Assembly: GCA_031763025.1 (NCBI GenBank)
Contig: JASSKH010000022.1
Coordinates: 1,895,232-1,959,231 of the forward strand
DNA: 64,000 nucleotides
Direction: 5' to 3'
Source of the DNA: Macrocystis pyrifera
Lineage: Eukaryota > Sar > Phaeophyceae > Laminariales > Laminariaceae
The position numbers and the translations under genes are program-made. Below, one piece after another: positions 56,089-64,000 of the stretch (position 1 is its first letter; each line of letters starts with the position of its first letter). Under the pieces are notes generated by a model. That model ran no database searches. It had not been told where the DNA came from and was given only the letters and a program-made list of their open reading frames with translations.

Positions 56089-57715
56089 CGGCGGAAGGCC
56101 TTGCAAGAATGATGATATAGTCATCGTGACTGTCTTCGAAGCAGTAGGTCTCACGGTATCCGAGAAGAAGACAGAGACGATGCTCCTACGAACACCGGAT
56201 CAGACGTTTACCACCTCACCGCTCGCGATCGAAGCTGCAGGCCAAAAATATAAACAGACGACCCAGTTTTTGTACCTAGGAGGCATTATCCACAAGAACG
56301 CTGACCTCTCCTTCGAAATCGAGCGACGAATCCGTCTGATGCGGGCATGCCTCAAACGGTATGGTCCGGAACTGTACGATAGGACGAACGCACCGCTTAG
56401 TCTGAAAGTCCGGATGCTGAAGGCCGAGGTGATTGAGATCTTGCTGTACGGTTGCGTGACGTGGACCCTCAACGCGGACCACTTCGCCAAGCTTCGATCA
56501 GCCCACCACGAAGTCCTTCTGCGAGTCATTGGTTTCCAACGCCGACTACGCACCGACCACACCACCCTCTCGTATGCGAAGGCGCTCAGGATAACACGAT
56601 GCGAAAGTATCGAAACGACCATCCGTAAACGGCGACTCTTCTTTGCGGGGGCGGTGGTGCGGCAACACGAGGGGCGATTGCCCAGTCGGTTGATGTTCGG
56701 GACGACCGCTGGTGGGGGGAGCCCGAAACCAGGCGGGCAGCCCAAGACTTGGCCTAGGGCCATTGCTGAGGACCTTAGAGTGTTCAAAGCCACCGAGGGA
56801 TCAACGGAAGACTCCCCCTTAGTCTTTGGAGTTGGGACCGCACTGTGGTCCACTGCAGCAAAACAGACGGGAAAGTGGTACCGGGGAATCCTCGAAGCAG
56901 CTGAACAGTTCATGGGACGAGGCTGAGGCAAAGCTGAGTAGACAGCGCCGTGCATCCGCTGCAGGTAGTGTTAGAGGGAATGGGGGGAGGGGTAACAGCA
57001 GGAGGGGTAGAAGGAACACCGTACAAGTGTATGGGGGCAGGGGGGGGAACAGGAGGAGTAGAAGGGAAACCGCGGTAGAAGAGAGTAGCAGAGAGACCGC
57101 AGATAGGGTAGCAAGGTACCAGGCCGACTAATAGGTTGGACTTTTCTTTGCTACTCGTACCGCCAACTGCTGCGGCCGTTCGGTATGCATATTGATTTTT
57201 TTCCCTTCTTATCCTGATGAAAGAAGTACTACATAGTGGGTGGGTGACGAGCGTATTTTGGCCCACTCACTATTGCTCTTTTTACTTAGTTAAGTGTTCA
57301 CCGGGATGCATAGTCCCCTTTTTCCTTCTCGTATCTTTCCCCTTGCACGTCCCTTTTGGCTCATGCTCGGGGTAAGTATGTATGTGTCTGAGCTTTGGCT
57401 TCCCATTTTATTTATTTATTTGGGATTCTTCTCCTTTTCTTTTTCTTTTTCTTGTTCTTTTTCGGTTTGGTTTTTTCGTTGCTTCTCTTTCTTTATGGTG
57501 TATTTTGGTTGCTGGCGTATGTATGTATGTTGTGTCGGCCGCACCTAGTGCGAAGGCATGGTATTGCGTAGGCTATTAATGCATTACGGTGTGTTATCTC
57601 TGTGTCGTAGTCTGTGACCACAGAGCTCGTATCTTTCTAGGGTGAAGAATCAGCACGGACACTGGGCTTGCTGGATGTCGACGAGTAGAAGAACGGTTTA
57701 ATGTGAAGAACACAC
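56089..57715 (+). mobile_element. LINE-B, 5'-truncated copy
   Basis: Homology starts at AGTCGGCGGAAGGCCTTGC (56089), just after the YADD region of the reverse transcriptase, and runs to the 3' module and GAACACACAC near 57715. The coding part (to 57131) is nearly identical to LINE-B apart from single changes and an 8-base loss near 56914 (CAGGTGGC missing), which breaks the frame before the RG-rich tail. The 3' untranslated region matches 49540-48960 almost base for base. Confidence 0.88.
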
Positions 57716-58096
57716 ACTACTACGTATATACTATGTATATAGTAGGTACGCGTATACCGCACTCAGTTGTTTATGGCCTTGCATGTATATACGTAACATA
57801 CATATATGCCCGTAAATACAACACCAGGAGTAGTTTACCAGAATCAACTCGCAGCAGTATAGGCTTGAGACACGGTAAGAAACTAAAACCTGGCCCAGGC
57901 TGGATTTGATACTGAAAAGGGGGTCGGGCTATTCTCAGCTTGTAAAACTTAAAACTGAGTCTCAGCTGCTGTAATTGAAAACTTGTCGCTTTGTCTGCTT
58001 GTCTGTCCGCATGGCTTACATTTTCGAACAAGTTCCAATGGTCGATATATAAGGTCGTTACATATGATATTACGACGTATTCGACGCTTACGGGCC

Positions 58097-58435
58097 ATAT
58101 ATACCAAAACATACTATACCACCAGGCGAATTCAACCATATAATACATCCACGACACCGTACCATCATCCCATACCACAATATCAAACCGTATGCCATTA
58201 TCCCATTTCAACACATCATATCCCATACCGTGGTTTTTCCATATAGTATATCCGGACTTTATATACTGCAACATACCATACCAGGCAAAGTTAACCATAT
58301 AATACATCGTACCATATCGTATCATCATCCCATACACCAATATCAAACCGTACCACTATTCCACACCACCAACACATCATATCCCATACAGTGGTTTTTT
58401 CATATAGTGTATCAAACCGTATACCATCATATTTG
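58097..58435. repeat. 161-bp tandem duplication
   Basis: ACACATCATATCCCATAC-GTGGTTTTTTCATATAGT recurs at 58211 and 58372, with the intervening ATAATACATC, CATCATCCCATAC and AATATCAAACCGTA shared. The composition is pyrimidine/A-rich without coding value. Confidence 0.8.
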
Positions 58436-58439
58436 AATC

Positions 58440-58625
58440 ACACCAAGTACACAAGAGCATACTTTCATGTAGAAAGTGCAAGGTGATGAGGTGATAAGTG
58501 AGGTGAAGCTGCAAGCATCATATCACATCAAGTACACAAGACCATACGTTGAAGGTGTAAGGCGATGAGGGGATAAGTGAGGTGGTGGTGCAAGGTTGTG
58601 AGGGGATAAATGAGGTGAAGTTTCA
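58440..58625. repeat. Degenerate short tandem repeats, GGTGATAAGTGAGG type
   Basis: CACATCAAGTACACAAGACCATAC, then GAAGGTG, GGCGATGAGG and GGATAAGTGAGGTG recur two to three times at an interval of about 65 bp. Confidence 0.6.
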
Positions 58626-58689
58626 AAGGAGGCGATGACACCAAGGAGCAGCAGCAGCCGCAACGGCAACAGCAGCCCCAGCATCCAGG

Positions 58690-58815
58690 TCTATAGCAGC
58701 GGCAGCAGCAGGAGGATTAAATGGTCCGCTAAGCGCTTGCGACGATCGCCCCGAAGAACAGCAGCAACAGCAGGAGCACGTGGTTCCGCTAGGCGCTTGC
58801 GACGCGGACGCTGGA
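58690..58815 (+). repeat. ~63-bp CAG-containing repeat; also at 61776-61905
   Basis: The core TGGTCCGCTAAGCGCTTGCGACGATCGCCCCGAA, then an ACAGCAGCAACAGCAGGA stretch, occurs about twice here and twice again at 61776-61905. It has no coding evidence. Confidence 0.65.
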
Positions 58816-59094
58816 GGGCGCTGGAACTGGGGTGGATATGACTTCCCTCTTCTTGCACCAGATTAAAACAGGTTTCGTTGACCTGCCCCCGATGATTGTG
58901 ATACGAATCGCTGTTCACTGCTGTTCACTGTTCATTACAGATACTATATGTTGCTGACTTGCATTGACTGCTTGCATATGAACGAGTACAAGCAGTATAA
59001 CTTGCGGTGAGAGGTAAATGCATACGCGTACCAGGTACCAAGTAGGTATCACGAACCACGACGAATATCCCATGTCCTGTATACGTCAGAGGAG

Positions 59095-59390
59095 CGTACA
59101 ACACTGGACGATGCTGAACAATTCCGCATCAGGCCGGTACCTTGTAACGAAAAGTGAACAACTAGATCGAACACGCGGCTAACATGTTATCCATGCGTGA
59201 GTACATTGTTGAATGTTCGTTGACCGGTACATTAATACTAATGCAGTACTACGTAGCCAGTTGTTGAAATTTCGTGCAGCATGCCGGTGTATGTTGGACA
59301 AAAGTGCAACACTGGACGTTGTTGCAAATTGCGCAGCATGCCGGTGAATTTCAAACTAGACCGCACATGCGGCTAACGAGTTCTGACCAC
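59095..59390. repeat. Decayed repeat around GCCGGT...CGGCTAAC
   Basis: ACAACACTGGACG, then GCAGCATGCCGGT and ACTAGATCGAACACGCGGCTAAC-type phrases occur two to three times with considerable divergence. Confidence 0.45.
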
Positions 59391-59659
59391 AAAAATTGGT
59401 AAAACACGCCGATCCCTATTACTGCTACTGCCGCACGGTCAATGCGTACACGGACGAACCCCGAGCATGACTGCCTGCCGGTCTACATTACAGTCAAAAT
59501 CCAATCACGACAACGAGCAAGCGACAGCGACCCGTATTTGCAGCAGTATGATACTTACAGATAAGGTATCCCGCATGCTGCGGGTTCCTTACGGTTGCAT
59601 ACGAGCGAGCATCAAGCATGGATACGAAATATGCAGCTTGTGCACGATCTATTTATAGC

Positions 59660-60280
59660 GACGTTCGTGCTCAGCAGAGGACGGACTCTGCAAAACGAGG
59701 CGTCAGCCACCCCCCCTCGCGGGGGGACGGAGTCAGCTCGCAATCACCTACGCTAAACCTTCCTCGGCGTGCAGCTGCAAGACCCACACGGTGTCCGCCC
59801 GCGGTCCCACTTGGGGACCGTGGTGCGAACCGTGGCGCGAACCGATCGTGACCTACCGAAGGTTCCTCTGAACGACGGACTCAGTCACGACCTCCCCCGC
59901 TGCACGTACCCTCGAAATCTTTGCTCAAAGTAGGGTTCACTACTGCTGTTTACGCTGTGGTTACTCTCCGCGTCTTTAAGTGCATTAGTCTAGAATTCGG
60001 CAAAGGGAACCAAGAGCAACATCGCCCCCCTCTGAATGAACCAGAGAGGGCTTGGTGCCGAAACACGGCGCAGAAGTATGATGCGATACACGGGATGCAG
60101 GATAAATCCATCGAACAGAATTACCGTCGGACGCGTGTGCGGTGTGCGTGAGACTATTACACTCGTGCATACCGGAGCTCAGCAGCGGACGGACTCTGCT
60201 AGACGACTCTTACCACGCAGCCCTCTCTCGAGGGGAGTTGGACTCAGCCCTCGTTCAATCGTGCTAAACCTCTCACAGCA
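59660..60280. repeat. Diverged ~510-bp-spaced duplication
   Basis: CTCAGCAG(A/C)GGACGGACTCTGC, a CCCTC-CG-GGGG block, GGAGT and GCTAAACC(T/C)T occur at about 59669-59762 and 60179-60272. No gene is recognised. Confidence 0.55.
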
Positions 60281-60289
60281 CAGCCTACG

Positions 60290-61235
60290 GATTCGGGGCT
60301 AGTCATCGCCTCTGTGGTGGCCACCCTCCGTGGGTACTGTGCTATCATATCTTATGTGAAACCTCGGGAGCCACGGCGCCGAGCGACACGCGGACAGGGA
60401 GCAAACCCGCCGCATGCTGGAGGCCGCCGTGGCCGATTGCCCGCTCTACCTTGCCCGCTCTACCATGTCCCGCTCGTGAGTGTAGTGCTTGGCTAGTGGC
60501 GTCGCTAATTGTCGGCTGTAGTGTATTGAAAGATACCAGGTACGAGTCTACCCAGTAAGGAACCATGGTGATCAAGGTGAAATGGAAAGTCCCCAAGAAC
60601 CCCCTCACACCTCAGGAGAAACCTCGACGAGCAGGAGCAACATCAACCAGGAGGAGCAACATGTTTTAGAAAGCCTGCAAACAGGGATCTCTTTTAGGCG
60701 CTAACGGTCGTTTGCAGGCACAGACTATGCTACCTGATTGGAGACCATGTCACAGAGTAGAGCGGTGCGCGTGTCATGCACGATGGCGTAGTCTCGTCGT
60801 GCTCTCCGACCGACATGGCTTATGTTCCTCAATAGGCTGCTCAGATATGCTCACAATCTAAACCATCATGTACTAATTAGTTCTCAGAACAAACAGGTCC
60901 ATAGGCCGTCTGGCACACATTCACGCGCTCAAGCTCTTTCAGTTCGTTGCAAAGACTGCCACCTGCATTCCCGTTGTTCCACACAGCCTGCGGAACATAC
61001 GCCTGAACCATCTCCCAGTTGTCTCAGTCGGTACTCTTCTGGTGTAGGGGAATACCGCCGGCAACAGGACGAGCTATAAGAAGCTGAAGGGGTAGAAAAG
61101 GGTTGTAACCGTCTGCTCTCATCCCCAGTCTCCGGGTTCAATTCGCGTCATCCCCTTTTACCTACATGCCGTGTCCACTTCTGGAAACCCCTCGGATCCT
61201 TGGTTTACCACCGTAGCAGTACTACCTCACCAGGG
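60290..61235. other. Stretch without recognisable genes
   Basis: Apart from the inverted repeat near 60.7 kb and a worn tRNA-like stretch near 61.1 kb, nothing is identified. Confidence 0.35.
60673..60719. repeat. Perfect 10-bp inverted repeat
   Basis: GCCTGCAAAC (60673-60682) and GTTTGCAGGC (60710-60719) enclose a 27-base loop. No T run follows, so it is not an evident terminator. Confidence 0.55.
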
Positions 61236-61667
61236 AACCAGGTATCAAATAATATGTTTTTCAGAGTATGCCATAGTGCGTCAAGCTTCTACTAGTATTA
61301 ATTGCAGGCAACAATTTTAAGGGTCTCGTATCACTATTGAATATCAATACCAAGAACACGAAGCAGATTTTTTCTAGCATATCGAGTGTTCTTAGTATGC
61401 AAGGCATCATAAAAAAACGAGTGTTCTTAGAGTAAGAATAGTGCGTCGAGATTCTAGTAATAGCAGGCTGTGGGAAGTGTCTCGTGCATCACTTTTAATA
61501 CCACCAAAGTACAGGTAGCATGATGTTTGAGAAGATACGGAAGGAGGTACCGAGTAGAAAGATCGCTTTAATGTAAAGAACACGGTTGGAATGCTCGTTA
61601 GATGTTATACAGGGTACCATGTGTCAAATAATATGTTTTGCGGAGTATGCAATAGTGCGTCTAGTAT

Positions 61668-61740
61668 TGAAAAATCGGCACGGACACTGGTTGTGCTGGA
61701 TGTCGACGTGTAGAAAGAACGGTTTAAGTGAAGAACACAC
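61668..61740 (+). mobile_element. LINE 3' module fragment
   Basis: AAAAATCGGCACGGACACTGG, then GCTGGATGTCGACGTGTAG, AAAGAACGGTTTAAGTGAAG and ACACAC. Confidence 0.75.
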
Positions 61741-62139
61741 TCACCAGGGTACCAGGTATCTAATCATATGTTTTCGACGATCGCCCCGAATAACAACAGC
61801 AACAGCAGGACCAAGTGGGTCCGCTAAGGGCATGCGACGATCGCCCCGATTAGCAACAAACAGCAGCAGCAGGACCAAGTAGATCTGCTAAGCGGGCCGG
61901 TAGTGGGATTCTGAAGGGTAGCATGATGGTTGCAGTCGAGATTACTTTCCGACGCACCAGTACACGGGGCGATGCACGCACGTCGTTCCAGCGAAGCGCT
62001 TGCAGTGCACTGTACTTCGTACCAGGTATGCATGAAGGGTAGCATGATGGTCGAGAAGATACGGACGGATGTATCGGGTAGATAGCCATCACGCAGACGC
62101 TCAGTCTCAGCCAAACCCGCCTGCAGAAGAACTTGAACT

Positions 62140-62225
62140 CTCTAGGATTGAAGAATCGGCGCGGACACTGGTTGCGCTGGATGTCACCGTGTAGAAAGAA
62201 CGACTCAGTAAGAAGAACACACACC
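62140..62225 (+). mobile_element. LINE 3' module fragment
   Basis: TCTCTAGGATTGAAGAATCGG, CGCGGACACTGGTTGCGCTGG, then GTAGAAAGAACGACTCAG, AAGAACACACACC. More worn than its neighbours. Confidence 0.7.
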
Positions 62226-62349
62226 AGTGTATTCCAGGTATCAAATAATACGTTTTTCAGATTATGCAATGTGCGTCGAGATTCTAGTAATAGTAGGCTG
62301 TGAGGAAGTGTCTCGTTCATTACTATTAAATATCAATACCAACAACACG

Positions 62350-62459
62350 TATTACGGGGGTCCATAGTTAACAGGACCTATGGTATACAAAAAAAAACTA
62401 TATATTTACCTATTTTTACTAACAAATTTTGGTCCCGTTAACTACAGACCCCCGTAATA
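62350..62459 (+). mobile_element. MITE, family 1, copy 2, with empty-site comparison
   Basis: Inverted ends TATTACGGGGGTCCATAGTT and AACTACAGACCCCCGTAATA bound 110 bp. It interrupts a repeated phrase: AACAACACG-[element]-GTAG here versus AACAACACGAAGTAG at 62945-62965 and AAGAACACGAAGCAG at 61350. TA at both edges is therefore the likely target duplication, which with short inverted repeats suggests a Tc1/mariner-related MITE. The superfamily is inferred. Confidence 0.85.
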
Positions 62460-62632
62460 GTAGTTTTTTTCTATTAATAGCATGTCGAGTGTCCCTTAGT
62501 ATGCCAGGTATCAAAAAAGTTGTTTTCCAGAGCAAGAATAGTGCGTCGAGATTCTAGTAATTGCAGGCTGTGAAAGTGTCTACCGATAGTCAGCACGCAG
62601 ACGCTCAGTCTCACCTTTTGCGAATTTATAGA

Positions 62633-62830
62633 ATGTGTGTGTGGTGCCTGTCGTATCCAGCATGATTACATGGCATTGCGTTGTTTACTCTGCTTACTGG
62701 ACAGTGTAGTATCTCTGTGTGGTATTTTCGTGACCACAGAACTTGCACTCTCTTGGATTGAAGATCCGCACGGACACTGGTTGTGCAGGATGTCGACGTG
62801 TGGAAAGAACGGTTTAATGTGAAGAACACA
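62633..62830 (+). mobile_element. LINE 3' end, ~200 bp, with AC-type tail
   Basis: TGTGTGTGGTGCCTGTCGTA, GACATGGC-like ATTACATGGCATTGC, AGTATCTCTGTG, then CCGCACGGACACTGG and GGTTTAATGTGAAGAACACAC match the last 200 bp of LINE-A. Confidence 0.8.
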
Positions 62831-62994
62831 CTCACCAGGGTACCAGGTTTCAAATAATATGTCTTTCAGAGTACGCAATAGTGCGTCGAGCTTCCAGTGG
62901 TAAATTGGGAAAGTGTCTCTTCCACCGCTATTAAATATCAATGCCAACAACACGAAGTAGATTTATTATAGCATGTCGAGTGTCCTTCACGAAG

Positions 62995-63585
62995 CACGAC
63001 GAATATCCCATGTCCTGTACGACCAGGAGTAGTACGGATAGCCAGCATGCAGACGCTCAGTCTCAGCCAAACCTCGCCTGCTGAGATGCCATTTGTGCCG
63101 ATCCCGACTTATGTTTGTTTGTCGTCACTCTCACCAACTCCAGCTAACTGCGACTTCAAAAACAAAACAATCAAACTGCGAACAGCGCTCGATGCATTTC
63201 ATCGAGGGCAATTACAATCCACTACTGCCTGCAGTTCCAGCAAAACGACTCCCGGATTTGTAATTTTCTTTTTGATCTCAGCCTTGCTTTCTTGGTGCTT
63301 ACCTGGTATTTTCTCATTAGGTACCAGGTACTCTGTACTGCTGTGCTGCAAACGTAGATTATACCACACCAGGTGTCTGGTACCTGGTACTGAATGGCCA
63401 ATGACATAGGGATGGAACGTCGATGAGGAATATAATATATTTTACTGGTAGCTAAAATGAAATGTTGTGGGGAATGGGAATTTGGAAACGACAGGAAGAG
63501 AAGTGTATGAGGGATACTACTGATTTGAGGAAGGATATTTGGTTTATATAGGAACGACATCTACGCTATTTTGTCAGAAGGCAAG
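62995..63585. other. Stretch without recognisable genes
   Basis: ACGACGAATATCCCATGTCCTG at 62995-63018 repeats a phrase at 59057-59078. Three TACCWGGTA words lie at 63300, 63322 and 63381. No coding feature is seen. Confidence 0.4.
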
Positions 63586-63586
63586 C

Positions 63587-63823
<237 letters not shown>

Positions 63824-64000
63824 CTTCATCTCAGAAACACGGTGCCAAAGACAACGGGTGTACACGTCGTGTGGAGACCAATGTTGGTCCACGATGTTCC
63901 CAATAATATAGAATTGAAAAATCTGATCCAAAAGAGCCTACTGCTACTTTCTAACCGCTGAGATAGTGGCGCTACTATTAATATCTTGTTGCCGCGGATT

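Larger units (their letters stand above)
61240..62990. repeat. Complex repeated block (~600-bp period) built around LINE 3' ends
   Basis: The phrase ACCAGGTATCAAATAATATG, then TTTTTCAGAGTATGCAATAG, GTGCGTCGAGATTCTAGTAAT, GAAGTGTCTCG and AATATCAATACCAACAACACG recurs near 61240, 61605 (partial), 62235, 62500 (partial) and 62840. LINE 3' modules at 61668-61740, 62140-62215 and 62633-62830 sit between these phrases. Confidence 0.7.

Noticed and set aside
61081-61160. tRNA-like stretch with AAGGGGT, GGGTTCAATTC and ATCCCCTT
   Set aside because: The ends can partly pair, but there is no A-box or D-arm and the T-stem is poor. At best it is a worn tRNA relic.

Overview
The window looks like nuclear DNA of a repeat-rich eukaryote. 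It has no operons and no dense coding. Almost everything recognisable is a transposable element, a satellite or a minisatellite. The only likely host gene is an exostosin-type (GT47) glycosyltransferase near 36.3 kb. CAG/GCA-rich low-complexity DNA, a GT47 gene with a possible splice donor, DIRS-like tyrosine-recombinase retroelements and a LINE remnant with an endonuclease-like C-terminus would fit a multicellular alga or other stramenopile. That assignment is inference and cannot be settled from this window.

Left half (1-35 kb): the end of a Ty1/copia pol fossil on + (1-2.1 kb) with a 72-bp coding minisatellite; a copia-type gag fossil on - (about 4.1-5.0 kb); small degenerate repeats and CAG-rich DNA to 8.2 kb; a satellite of about 4 kb with trimeric higher-order structure (8.9-12.9 kb); a DIRS-like fossil on + (about 13-18.6 kb); a Ty3/gypsy chromovirus-type fossil on - with both LTRs (19.4-26.0 kb), lying inside an array of a palindromic repeat; a decayed LINE C-terminus (26.9-27.8 kb); a ~235-bp tandem array (29.9-30.9 kb); and a second DIRS-like fossil on + (31-34.6 kb).

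Right half (35-64 kb): the exostosin gene, then LINE and SINE territory. Two related single-ORF LINE subfamilies occur, called here LINE-A and LINE-B. A nearly complete LINE-B lies on - at 48.9-53.5 kb, with a 5'-truncated copy on + at 56.1-57.7 kb. LINE-A forms a nest at 41.1-46.0 kb in which one old minus-strand copy is interrupted by two plus-strand LINE insertions and one SINE. A tRNA-derived SINE has three copies, and three MITE-like inverted-repeat elements are visible, one of them in two copies. The right edge is complex repeats ending in a (TAA)n tract.

The elements interact only as parasites of one another. The LINE 3' end recurs as a conserved module in about 13 places, the SINE probably depends on a LINE for movement, and insertions into older copies give a relative chronology. 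I found no previously undescribed multigene system. The most interesting signals are the palindromic nonamer TACCWGGTA enriched in the right half, the higher-order satellite, the nested LINE locus with a twin-priming inversion, and a MITE with a filled/empty site comparison.
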